Shown in pieces: positions 27,655 to 35,940 of a stretch of DNA of 64,000 nucleotides. The stretch's first letter is position 1; every line of letters starts with the position of its first letter. This stretch comes from Bacteroides neonati (lineage in GTDB: Bacteria; Bacteroidota; Bacteroidia; Bacteroidales; Bacteroidaceae). Position numbers and translations under genes: made by a program. Below the pieces are notes generated by a model, which did not search any database, was not told the DNA's origin, and was given only the letters and a program-made list of their open reading frames with translations. The stretch spans positions 126,534 to 190,533 of the forward strand of contig NZ_HG726023.1 of assembly GCF_000499785.1 (NCBI RefSeq). Direction: 5' to 3'.

Positions 27655-28968
27655 ATGAAAAAGAAATTAATTATATTATCGGTGCTGGCTTGCGGCATTA
27701 CCGCTCAGGCACAAGAGAGTTGGAGCTTGCGTCAATGCATCGACTACGCCCTTGAACATAATATCAATATCCTGGAAAGAGCCAATCAAGCCGAGCAGAA
27801 TGCAGTAGATGTGAATACTAGTAAATGGGCTCGTTTGCCCAATCTTAACGGATCGGCCGGACAGAATTGGAGCTGGGGACGTGCGGCTTCGCCCGTCGAC
27901 AACACCTACAGTGATATGAATAGTGCTAGTACACAATTCAGTCTCAGTACCAATATACCTCTGTTCACCGGATTGCAGTTACCGAATCAATACGCTCTGT
28001 CGAAGTTAAACCTGAAAGCAGCTATTGAAGACCTAAACAAAGCCAAAGAAGATATTGCCATTAATATTGCCTCGTCTTATCTACAGGTATTATTTAATGC
28101 CGAATTGAATAAGGTTGCTGCCGGGCAGGTTGTTCTCAGCAAAGAGCAATTGGCACGAATTTCTAGGTTAGGCGAATTAGGCAAAGCATCTCCTGCGCAG
28201 GTCGCTGAGGCAAAAGCTCGTTTGGCTCAAGATGAAATGAATGGTGTACAAGCCGATAACAACTACAAACTAGCATTGCTCGATTTGAGTCAATTGCTTG
28301 AACTACCTACTCCCGAAGGATTTCGTATTGCCAATCCGGATACGGCACTCGCTTTTTCTGCGCTTACACCTCCCGACGAGATTTATGCGGAAGCAGTGGT
28401 CTCTAAACCAGGTGTTCGAGCTGCGCAGTTGAGGCTCGAAGGGAGTGAGAAAAGTATTCGGATTGCTCAAAGCAACTTCTATCCGCAACTATCACTGGGA
28501 GGCGGATTGGGAACGAACTACTATACATTGAGCGGACAGTCAGGAGCTGCTTTTGGTACGCAATTGAAGAATAATCTGAATAAATATGTTGGCTTTAATC
28601 TGAGCATTCCCTTGTTTAATCGCTTTGCCACCCGCAACCGTGTGCGTACGGCACGCTTGCAGCAAGCTAGCTTGGCATTGCAACTTGATAATACGAAAAA
28701 GGTACTTTATAAGGAGATTCAACAAGCTTGGTACAATGCCGTTGCTGCCGAAAGTAAATACAACAGTAGCTTGGTAGCGGTCGATGCCAATCAGGAATCG
28801 TTCCGACTGATGAGCGAAAAGTTCGATAATGGTAAGGCTACTGCCGTAGAATACAACGAAGCTAAGCAAACCTTGGTGAAAGCGCTTTCGGATAAAATAC
28901 AAGCTAAATATGATTATTTATTCCGCACGAAGATTCTTGATTTCTACAAAGGTCGATTCATCGAATAA
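27655..28968 (+). CDS. TolC-like outer-membrane efflux protein
   Basis: The 437-residue protein has a cleavable signal peptide (about 1-20, ending ITAQAQ) and the duplicated outer-membrane efflux domain. The repeats begin WSLRQCIDYALEHNINI and PPDEIYAEAVVSKPGVRAAQL, each with long coiled helices (residues about 110-200 and 335-420). No lipobox cysteine is present. It would trimerise in the outer membrane as the exit duct for the MacB-like pump encoded upstream. It is the last gene of the operon and is followed by a terminator. Confidence 0.94.
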   Translation: MKKKLIILSVLACGITAQAQESWSLRQCIDYALEHNINILERANQAEQNAVDVNTSKWARLPNLNGSAGQNWSWGRAASPVDNTYSDMNSASTQFSLSTNIPLFTGLQLPNQYALSKLNLKAAIEDLNKAKEDIAINIASSYLQVLFNAELNKVAAGQVVLSKEQLARISRLGELGKASPAQVAEAKARLAQDEMNGVQADNNYKLALLDLSQLLELPTPEGFRIANPDTALAFSALTPPDEIYAEAVVSKPGVRAAQLRLEGSEKSIRIAQSNFYPQLSLGGGLGTNYYTLSGQSGAAFGTQLKNNLNKYVGFNLSIPLFNRFATRNRVRTARLQQASLALQLDNTKKVLYKEIQQAWYNAVAAESKYNSSLVAVDANQESFRLMSEKFDNGKATAVEYNEAKQTLVKALSDKIQAKYDYLFRTKILDFYKGRFIE

Positions 28969-28993
28969 TAAATAGTTTTGCATGCTGAATGAT

Positions 28994-29022
28994 AAAAAGA
29001 GGGAGGTTGACTCCCTTTTTTT
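28994..29022 (+). terminator. Terminator of the efflux operon
   Basis: GGGAG-gttga-CTCCC (29001-29015) is extended by A-T pairs and followed by seven T residues. Confidence 0.88.
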
Positions 29023-29148
29023 ATAGTCGCTCTTCTGATGTACTTGCTACCTGTAGCTTACCTGTTTTGCTCTGAATTAAACTTTCGTATATTTTACTCG
29101 GAAGAACTATATTTTCGTTTAATTATTATATGAATGAGGGTTTATCGT

Positions 29149-29156
29149 TAACTTTG
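29149..29156 (+). promoter_or_regulatory. -7 box before the GT51 gene
   Basis: TAACTTTG matches TAnnTTTG, 32 bp before the ATG at 29189. A good TTTG -33 element at standard spacing is not seen. Confidence 0.5.
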
Positions 29157-29188
29157 CTGCCGAATGAGACGATAAATAACAAAGAACA

Positions 29189-31090
29189 ATGAATCGAAAG
29201 ATTAGTAGCATAATAGCTGTGGTAGGAGGCGTGCTTATTGCAGTGCTCGTTGGGTTGTACATGGGACGTAATGCTTTACTTGAGCAGCTTGCCCGGAAGC
29301 GGATTCAACAGCTTGAAACGACCTATGACCTTAAGGTTGGATACGGTGATTTGTATCTGAATGGATTGGATAAAGTGGTATTGCGTAACCTCTTCGTAGT
29401 ACCCGATCAACGTGATACGCTGCTTACCATGCAGTCGCTTGATGTTCGTCTGAACCTTTGGCAACTCATTCGAGGGCATGTGGAAGTAGAAAATGTACGA
29501 CTCAACGGATTGAATGTAACGCTGGTCAAACAAGATTCTGTTGCCAATTATGACTTTCTGTTTCGTAAGCAGTCGCCGGCTAGCACAGACGAGCCACAGG
29601 AGGCAAACTATGCCCAACGAGTGGATCGTATACTTGACTTACTTTATCGGCTGCTACCTACCAATGGAGATTTGCATCGTGTTTGTATTACACAACGGGA
29701 AGATACCAACACGGTTCAATTGACGATTCCTTCGTTTGTTATTACAGATAATCGCTTTCGCTCCGAAATCAATGTCCTTGAAGATACATTGACCCAATAT
29801 TGGACTACCAGTGGAGAGCTCAATCGAGGTACGCATACACTTAAAACAGAACTGTATGCTCGCGACCGTCAAAAAGTATCTGTACCTTACATTCATCGTC
29901 GCTTGGGAGCAATGGTTCGATTCGATACGTTAGCATACAGCTTGACCCAACTGCCCGGAGAGCCTTTGGGCATGGTCGGTCAGGCGCGTATCAGCGGTCT
30001 TGATGTGTTTCATAAAGCACTATCGCCCGAAGCCATTCGACTAGATCGGGGACAGTTGACTTATCGGGTCAACCTCTTTCCTCAAGCTGTTGAGCTCGAT
30101 AGTGCTACGGTGTTTCGCTTCAATCGTTTAGCCTTTCATCCCTATCTTCGGGTAGCCAAATCAGACAGTAAATACCATTTTACCGCTTCCATTCACAAGC
30201 CGTGGTTTCCTGCCGATGAATTATTTAGCTCATTGCCTACCGGATTATTTACGAACCTCGATGGTATTCGTACCAGCGGAAGTTTGGCTTTTACGTTTTT
30301 GCTTGATGTCGATTTTGCCCGGCTTGATAGTTTGAGGTTAGTATCTGAACTAAGAGAAAAAGATTTTCGGATTGTGAAATATGGTGCTACGAACCTGTCT
30401 AAGATGTCTGAAGAGTTTATGTATACCGCCTACGAAAACGGACAGGCTGTGCGTACCTTTCCTATCGGTCCGTCGTGGGAGCACTTTACCCCTTTAGATA
30501 GTATCTCGCCCTTGTTGCAGATGTCTATCATGCAGAGCGAAGACGGTGCTTTCTTTTATCATCGCGGATTTCTGCCCGATGCTATGCGCGAGGCGTTGAT
30601 TCATGACTTAAAAGTACGTCGGTTTGCCCGGGGAGGTAGTACCATTACCATGCAGTTGGTGAAGAATGTGTTTTTGAACCGGAACAAGAATTTTGCCCGC
30701 AAGCTGGAAGAGGCGCTTATTGTATGGTTAATTGAAACTGAGCGTTTAACCTCCAAAGAGCGGATGTATGAAGTGTATCTGAACATAGCCGAATGGGGGC
30801 CTAACATTTATGGGGCAAACGAGGCTGCCTCCTATTACTTTAATAAACGGCCTTCTCAACTAACTGTGCAAGAGAGTATTTTTCTGGCATCTATTATTCC
30901 GAAGCCCAAGCATTTCAAACGCTCCTTTACCGAAGACATGAAGTTGAAGGAGCATATGGAGGGTTATTACCGGCTCATCACCGAGCGGCTATTGAAGAAA
31001 GGATTGATTGATGAGGCTCAGGCAGATAGTATTCGAGCCGAAGTAAACGTAACCGGAGAAGCTAAAAAAGACATGCTTACCGATCAATGA
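29189..31090 (+). CDS. GT51 peptidoglycan glycosyltransferase with long N-terminal AsmA-like region
   Basis: The 633-residue protein has an N-terminal membrane anchor (about 7-28). A beta-rich region of about 400 residues follows; its start (residues about 45-130, LRNLFVVPDQRDTLLTMQSL and NLWQLIRGHVEVENVRLNG) resembles AsmA/DUF748-type domains. The GT51 domain begins near residue 448 with the catalytic Glu in QSEDGAFFYHRGF (E451), then RGGSTITMQLVKN and the EVYLNIAEWGPNIYGA motif. GT51 enzymes polymerise lipid II into glycan strands. No transpeptidase domain is present, so it is monofunctional like MtgA but more than twice as long. Confidence 0.85.
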   Translation: MNRKISSIIAVVGGVLIAVLVGLYMGRNALLEQLARKRIQQLETTYDLKVGYGDLYLNGLDKVVLRNLFVVPDQRDTLLTMQSLDVRLNLWQLIRGHVEVENVRLNGLNVTLVKQDSVANYDFLFRKQSPASTDEPQEANYAQRVDRILDLLYRLLPTNGDLHRVCITQREDTNTVQLTIPSFVITDNRFRSEINVLEDTLTQYWTTSGELNRGTHTLKTELYARDRQKVSVPYIHRRLGAMVRFDTLAYSLTQLPGEPLGMVGQARISGLDVFHKALSPEAIRLDRGQLTYRVNLFPQAVELDSATVFRFNRLAFHPYLRVAKSDSKYHFTASIHKPWFPADELFSSLPTGLFTNLDGIRTSGSLAFTFLLDVDFARLDSLRLVSELREKDFRIVKYGATNLSKMSEEFMYTAYENGQAVRTFPIGPSWEHFTPLDSISPLLQMSIMQSEDGAFFYHRGFLPDAMREALIHDLKVRRFARGGSTITMQLVKNVFLNRNKNFARKLEEALIVWLIETERLTSKERMYEVYLNIAEWGPNIYGANEAASYYFNKRPSQLTVQESIFLASIIPKPKHFKRSFTEDMKLKEHMEGYYRLITERLLKKGLIDEAQADSIRAEVNVTGEAKKDMLTDQ

Positions 31091-31118
31091 TTCATTTCAT
31101 CACTGATCGGTAAGCATG
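31072..31118. terminator. Long inverted repeat over the end of the GT51 gene
   Basis: CATGCTTACCGATCA (31072-31086) is a perfect 15-bp inverted repeat of 31104-31118, with a 17-nt loop. The left arm encodes the last residues of the GT51 protein. It lacks a T-tract but sits between convergent genes and probably ends transcription or protects mRNA ends. Confidence 0.65.
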
Positions 31119-31124
31119 GGCTGC

Positions 31125-32120
31125 TTATCTTTCTCTACGTTCGGATGAGTCCGACGAACTTCTACTGCTACGGCTGCTTCTTTCCTTATTATTCTGCCCG
31201 TTATTATCATTGCCACTTCGGCGAGATACAGAAGAAGGGTCGCGTCGGTTACTTCTACTACTCTCTTCCCTGCTCGATGAGCTGTTTCCCGGGCGAGCCG
31301 ATGAATTAGGACGGGTCGAATTGCTTGGGCGAGTTGACGCGTCTGGTCTGTTTGAGGCATCCGGTCTACTTGATGCACCATGACTCGGACGGGTAGATGT
31401 GCTTGGCCGTGTCGACGTATCTGGCCGTGTCGATACACCCGGTCTGCTTGATGCATCATGACTTGGCCGAGTTGATATACCGGGACGACTCGATGAATTG
31501 TTTCCCGGACGTGTCGAAGTGTTTGGTCGGATCGTGATCGAACCAAAATCGGAGCGTCGATTATTGTAATAGACCTTGCTTTCTCTTATGTTATGCGGAC
31601 GTCCGTAGTACGTGTGGTTATAGCGTCCGCTATAATAACTAGCATTGTGATAATGTTTCCGATAATGGCCACCGCAATAACTACGGTAATGATAGGGACG
31701 ACCGAAATAATAGTGATTATGGTTTACGTACGTGATATAAATACGGAAGTTCCAATTGTTTCCACTTGTATAGATAGGACGATAGAAATACTCTGCCCGT
31801 AGAAAGCGACGGTATTGTGAATCACTCATTACGTAACGTAAGTCATCGTTTCGTATATCCAGGGCTTGATAATAATCATCCAATGCCCATTCATATCCGC
31901 GCACCACATCATCCATAATATAGCGTATCGAATTGATAAAATCGTAATTGATCTCATACGCATCATTATATTGATCGGTATTCATATCCAGCTCGTAAGC
32001 CATCTTATCCGTTAAGAAACGAGTCTCTTTACGAATCTTACTGGTGCTCATTGAAGCCATACACATGCTGCTCATGGCAGTCATCCCGATGGCGAAAAGA
32101 ATTAATATTAGTCGCTTCAT
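31125..32120 (-). CDS. Secreted low-complexity protein with Ser/Thr-Arg-Pro repeats
   Basis: The 331-residue protein has a signal peptide (about 1-22). A helical globular region follows (about 25-125, with alternating YEINYDFINSIRYIMDDVV), then an aromatic/His/Tyr-rich linker (about 125-190). A tail of about 13 units of the form S/T-x-S/T-R-P covers roughly residues 195-285, and the end is Ser/Arg-rich. I do not recognise a named family. The basic tail might bind cell-wall or nucleic-acid polyanions, or may be a sugar-attachment region. It is in a likely operon with the lipoprotein gene upstream (16 bp). Confidence 0.75.
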   Translation of the reverse strand: MKRLILILFAIGMTAMSSMCMASMSTSKIRKETRFLTDKMAYELDMNTDQYNDAYEINYDFINSIRYIMDDVVRGYEWALDDYYQALDIRNDDLRYVMSDSQYRRFLRAEYFYRPIYTSGNNWNFRIYITYVNHNHYYFGRPYHYRSYCGGHYRKHYHNASYYSGRYNHTYYGRPHNIRESKVYYNNRRSDFGSITIRPNTSTRPGNNSSSRPGISTRPSHDASSRPGVSTRPDTSTRPSTSTRPSHGASSRPDASNRPDASTRPSNSTRPNSSARPGNSSSSREESSRSNRRDPSSVSRRSGNDNNGQNNKERSSRSSRSSSDSSERRER

Positions 32121-32136
32121 ATTCTTTTTTATTTAG

Positions 32137-32793
32137 TTATCGATTGTAACGCTTTATAGCATCTCTTACTTGATCTTTCTCCGAAGTAAAAGTGAGCATA
32201 TCTATTACCTGATAATAGTTGCGCTTGTCCACTACTTGTGGATACATCTCTATCATAGCTTCAATCTTTTCGTTCGTAAATGAAAAGACATCAACCAATA
32301 CTTTGCACTGTGCAGACGTTAGCGGTACCTCTTTAATCTTTTTCAGTCGATCGGACGAGAAGCCACTTTTTACCGAATGGAGGAATGCAGCGAACTCGCG
32401 ATCTGACATCGCTCTTGACGGAGAGAGGCATTGTCCTGGTCTATGACCGGTTGTTGGTCCTGGGCCAACGGTTATGATCGGAGGTGTCACAGGCTGCGTA
32501 GGTTGTGCAATGATGGTTTGAACCGGCTCTTTAAACATGTCCAGTGCTACAACACGTCCGTCGGCAAAATTGATAATAATCACCGAATGCTCGTATGATA
32601 TGAATGCTCTGTATTCCCACTCTTCTCCAACCTCGTCGAAACGTTTATATACAGGTTCACCGCAAAGTGCAATAACTTCTTGCTGTGTCATTCCTTTTTG
32701 TATCTGCTTGAAACGACTTGATTGATTATATGTCGAGCAACTACTTAATAATACTACGAATAATAGTAGCACTGTGATCTGTATCTTTTTCAT
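32137..32793 (-). CDS. Lipoprotein with BamE/SmpA-like and DUF4476 regions
   Basis: The 218-residue protein has a lipobox (LLSSCS, Cys19), so it is lipid-anchored in the envelope. Residues about 28-75 (FKQIQKGMTQQEVIALCGEP) look like the SmpA/BamE-type small alpha/beta fold. A proline-rich linker follows (about 93-120). Residues about 128-218 (MSDREFAAFLHSVKSGFSSD... KVLVDVFSFTNEKIEAM) match the DUF4476 pattern of Bacteroidetes. The function is unknown. It lies upstream of the repeat protein on the same strand. Confidence 0.8.
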   Translation of the reverse strand: MKKIQITVLLLFVVLLSSCSTYNQSSRFKQIQKGMTQQEVIALCGEPVYKRFDEVGEEWEYRAFISYEHSVIIINFADGRVVALDMFKEPVQTIIAQPTQPVTPPIITVGPGPTTGHRPGQCLSPSRAMSDREFAAFLHSVKSGFSSDRLKKIKEVPLTSAQCKVLVDVFSFTNEKIEAMIEMYPQVVDKRNYYQVIDMLTFTSEKDQVRDAIKRYNR

Positions 32794-32901
32794 AAGGCCG
32801 ATTGATTTAAATGAATTCTTTTTGTTGTTACAAAAATAGGGCGAGAAAACTCCCCGCCCTACTGATTCTCTCTATTCATACGTAGGGATTTCCCTATTCT
32901 T

Positions 32902-33750
32902 TCATTTCTGCTTTTGAGTGGCTAGTGAAATGCCGTCTTCATGCAATACGATGAGTCGTTTGCGGTATAAGTCGCCCACTGCCTTTTTGAATGTTTTCTT
33001 ACTTACATAGAAGGTGTCGTATATATCTTCGGCAGCACTCTTGTCGGTCAGAGTGATGTGTCCGTTGTGCTCCTTGATATAGTCCAGTAGTGTTTTGGCA
33101 AAATCGTCTATCTTCTCAAAACCGGGTTTCTGTAGCATCAGGTCAATTTTTCCATCCTCACGCACCTGTTTCACAAAGGCTTTCAGTGTCATGCCTGTGC
33201 GCAGGGGTTGAAATATTTCCGTATCATAGAGTAGCCCGCTGTATTGATTCTCAATGATGGCTTTAAAGCCAAGGTCTGTTTTCTGCCAGACAAGAATACG
33301 CACTTCGTCGCCCGGCTGATAAGCGGCCACCTCTTTCGACAGGTAGCGATCTACCTTGGCCGATGCCACGATACGATAACTCTCCTCATCCAGGTGAGCG
33401 TGTACAATGTATTTGTTGCCTACCTGCATTTTCATTTTTTGTTCGCTGAAAGGTACAAAAAGGTCTTTCATCAGCCCCCAGTTCAGGAAGGCTCCGAATT
33501 CATTGACCCAAGCCACTTCGAGACAGGCAAATTCGCCCACCTGTACCAACGGGGTTAGCGTAGTGGCAATCAGTCGTTCGTCAATATCGAGATAAAGGAA
33601 GACGTTGAGCCAATCACCTACCTTACAATCTTCGGGTACATAACGGGTAGGCAAAAGGATTTCACCCTCTTCTTCTCCGTCAAGATACATTCCAAAATCT
33701 ACTTGCTTGACTACCTCAAGCGTGTTGAACTTTCCTAATTCGATGCTCAT
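32902..33750 (-). CDS. S1-domain RNA-binding protein (CvfB/YitL family)
   Basis: The 282-residue protein has three S1-like barrels in tandem (about 1-65, 66-130 and 145-210) and a C-terminal winged helix (about 215-280, with ITLTDKSAAEDIYDTFYVSK). This is the CvfB architecture, known from Gram-positive regulators that bind RNA. ATG at 33750 (MSIELGKF) is preferred over 33771, as related proteins begin near there. Target RNA and role in this organism are unknown. Confidence 0.88.
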   Translation of the reverse strand: MSIELGKFNTLEVVKQVDFGMYLDGEEEGEILLPTRYVPEDCKVGDWLNVFLYLDIDERLIATTLTPLVQVGEFACLEVAWVNEFGAFLNWGLMKDLFVPFSEQKMKMQVGNKYIVHAHLDEESYRIVASAKVDRYLSKEVAAYQPGDEVRILVWQKTDLGFKAIIENQYSGLLYDTEIFQPLRTGMTLKAFVKQVREDGKIDLMLQKPGFEKIDDFAKTLLDYIKEHNGHITLTDKSAAEDIYDTFYVSKKTFKKAVGDLYRKRLIVLHEDGISLATQKQK

Positions 33751-33847
33751 ACTTTTTTTATTAATGCACACAAATATACGGTTTTCTATATAACTTATGG
33801 TTATCTCCCCTTACTTTTTACGATAAACAATCTGTTTGTTTAGTCGT

Positions 33848-33855
33848 TATATTTG
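33848..33855 (+). promoter_or_regulatory. -7 box of mdh promoter
   Basis: TATATTTG matches TAnnTTTG and would give a leader of about 40 nt before the ATG at 33903. The -33 region is less clear. Confidence 0.55.
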
Positions 33856-33902
33856 CAATAACAATTGAAAACGGATTTATTTATTAAAAAACAGATAACA
33901 TT

Positions 33903-34901
33903 ATGAAATTCTTAACGAACGAGAAGCTAACCATTGTAGGAGCTGCAGGTATGATTGGTTCTAACATGGCCCAAACGGCCTTGATGATGAAATTGACTCC
34001 AAACATCTGTCTTTATGACCCCTACGCACCTGCACTCGAAGGTGTAGTCGAGGAGTTGATGCATTGTGCTTTTGAAGAAGTACATATCACTTATACTTCC
34101 GATATCGCCGAAGCACTATCGGGAGCGGCCTATGTGGTTTCATCGGGTGGTGCGGCGCGCCGTGCGGGTATGACACGAGAAGACTTACTCAAGGGGAATG
34201 CCGAGATTGCTCAGCAGTTTGGTAAGGACTTGCGTCGGTACTGTCCTGAGGTGAAGCACGTAGTGGTGGTGTTTAATCCTGCCGACATTACCGGATTGAT
34301 CACTTTGGTATATTCAGGATTAAAACCCTCACAGGTATCTACACTGGCAGCGCTCGACAGTACTCGCTTGCAAAGTGAATTGATGAAATACCTACGCCTT
34401 CCTTCTTCGGATATTCGCAATTGCCGTACGTATGGCGGACACGGAGAGCAGATGGCCGTTTTTGCCTCTACTACCGAGGTGCAGGGCGAAGCATTGACCA
34501 AGATTATCGGTTCTCATCGTATGCCTCCCGAAGATTGGGATGCGCTTAAGATGCGTGTGATTCAAGGAGGTAAACATATTATCGACTTGCGTGGACGCTC
34601 CTCGTTCCAAAGCCCTGCTTTCCTTTCTATCGAGATGATTGCTGCCGCCATGGGAGGTAAACCGTTCTGTTGGCCTGCCGGTACGTATGTGTCCGACCAT
34701 CAGTTCGATCATATCCTAATGGCTATGGAAACAACGATTACTGCAGAAGGTGTTCATTACAAAGAGGTAAAAGGCAACCTTGATGAACAAAAAGCATTGG
34801 AGGAGAGCTACGTACACTTGTGTAAGTTACGCGATGAAGTAATCGCTATGGGATTATTGCCCGAGATGAAAGACTGGCATACGCTGAACAAGCATTTGTA
34901 A
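33903..34901 (+). CDS. mdh: Malate dehydrogenase
   Basis: This 332-residue enzyme interconverts malate and oxaloacetate with NAD(H), part of the reductive branch to fumarate and succinate in these anaerobes. The N-terminal Rossmann motif is GAAGMIGSN (about 13-21), FNPADITG includes the conserved Asn, and the active-site histidine is in TYGGHGEQM. RSSFQSPA is found near the substrate loop. Length and motifs are normal for the LDH/MDH superfamily, and neighbours give no operon. It is followed by a hairpin terminator. Confidence 0.95.
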   Translation: MKFLTNEKLTIVGAAGMIGSNMAQTALMMKLTPNICLYDPYAPALEGVVEELMHCAFEEVHITYTSDIAEALSGAAYVVSSGGAARRAGMTREDLLKGNAEIAQQFGKDLRRYCPEVKHVVVVFNPADITGLITLVYSGLKPSQVSTLAALDSTRLQSELMKYLRLPSSDIRNCRTYGGHGEQMAVFASTTEVQGEALTKIIGSHRMPPEDWDALKMRVIQGGKHIIDLRGRSSFQSPAFLSIEMIAAAMGGKPFCWPAGTYVSDHQFDHILMAMETTITAEGVHYKEVKGNLDEQKALEESYVHLCKLRDEVIAMGLLPEMKDWHTLNKHL

Positions 34902-34928
34902 GTACGCCGTTCGACTATAATCAAATCA

Positions 34929-34964
34929 CAATGGGGTATCGTCTGAAAAGATGGTATCCCATTG
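34929..34964. terminator. Terminator after mdh
   Basis: CAATGGGGTATC pairs with the complement at the 3' side (GGTATCCCATTG), a stem of about 10-12 bp with one G-T pair. The following T-tract is weak. Confidence 0.7.
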
Positions 34965-35020
34965 TTAATTAAAGTAGAAAGCACCCTTTAATTATTATCG
35001 TTTTCTTTGAGAAATCGTTG

Positions 35021-35923
35021 CTACTTGTCTTTACTCTCGGCGACTTCGACCAAATAGACACCTACGAAAATGAAAGCAATGGCAAACAACTGCGTCCAGT
35101 TGAAACGATCCTGCCCCAGAATATAAGAGGTAATGGTAGCAACAATCAGAATAAGATAACCATATATTGCCACAAGTGTAGTCTTGAGATACTTTAATCC
35201 GTTAAACATGAGTAAGTAGCTAATCACCGTAGGGAATATCAATACAAACAGCAAGGCTAGTAGCGGTGCCCAATGGATGGGGAGTGATAGCACCGGAGCG
35301 TCGAATCCATAAAGGAATAATACGATGATACCCGAAATAGAAGCCCCGGTAAAGGTATACTTAAGCATTGTGAGCGGTCCTGCAGATGAGAGCAAGCGTT
35401 GGCTCATGACCAGATAAATGGCATATACGATGGAGGATATCAAACACAATAGGTTTCCGACAAAAGCATCTGATGCGAGATCATCACTTTTCTGTGTAAG
35501 GATGCAGACCAAAGCCCCGGCTAGTCCGATTGAGATGCCTACTACTTTGCCCGTCGTAACGCGTTCCTTAAAGAAAAATATCATGATAAGAAACACCCAA
35601 ATAGGCTGCAGACTGATAAATATAGAACTCGAAATCGGAGTTGTTTTACTCAAACCTAATAGGTAGAAAAACATAAAACCATACAGCCCCACCGCTCCCA
35701 ATAAAAGGAGTAGCCATTTCTCTTTTGTGGCAACGGTCTTTTCGGAAGGCAAAAACAGTGCGATGATCCAAAAGGCTACCGCAGCAAATACGCATCGCAT
35801 GGTAGCCCCGGTGAGTGCACTCATCCAGAGTGGAAGTAGAAACTTCAACGCATTCATATTGAGTCCGCTAAATGTCTTAGAAACTGCTACACTAATGTTA
35901 GCCCCAAGTATCTTATTCTTCAT
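35021..35923 (-). CDS. EamA/DMT-family transporter
   Basis: The 300-residue protein has ten hydrophobic segments in two repeats of five, the DMT/EamA pattern, with PISSSIFISLQPIWVFL at the start of the first repeat's end and YLLMFNGLKYLKTTLVAIYGYLIL in the second. Such proteins export amino acids or other metabolites; the substrate cannot be inferred. It begins 17 bp after the stop of the MFS gene upstream and may be cotranscribed with it. Confidence 0.9.
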   Translation of the reverse strand: MKNKILGANISVAVSKTFSGLNMNALKFLLPLWMSALTGATMRCVFAAVAFWIIALFLPSEKTVATKEKWLLLLLGAVGLYGFMFFYLLGLSKTTPISSSIFISLQPIWVFLIMIFFFKERVTTGKVVGISIGLAGALVCILTQKSDDLASDAFVGNLLCLISSIVYAIYLVMSQRLLSSAGPLTMLKYTFTGASISGIIVLFLYGFDAPVLSLPIHWAPLLALLFVLIFPTVISYLLMFNGLKYLKTTLVAIYGYLILIVATITSYILGQDRFNWTQLFAIAFIFVGVYLVEVAESKDK

Positions 35924-35940
35924 AATGAATGCGTTTATGG

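Noticed and set aside
31290..31540. DNA-level minisatellite in the repeat protein gene.
   Set aside because: The units are degenerate in length and sequence at DNA level. The pattern is conserved mainly at protein level.
31100..31546. Open frame of 148 codons on the minus strand, rich in Arg, His and Gln.
   Set aside because: It is the alternate frame of the Ser/Thr-Arg-Pro repeat region and only mirrors its repetitive codons.
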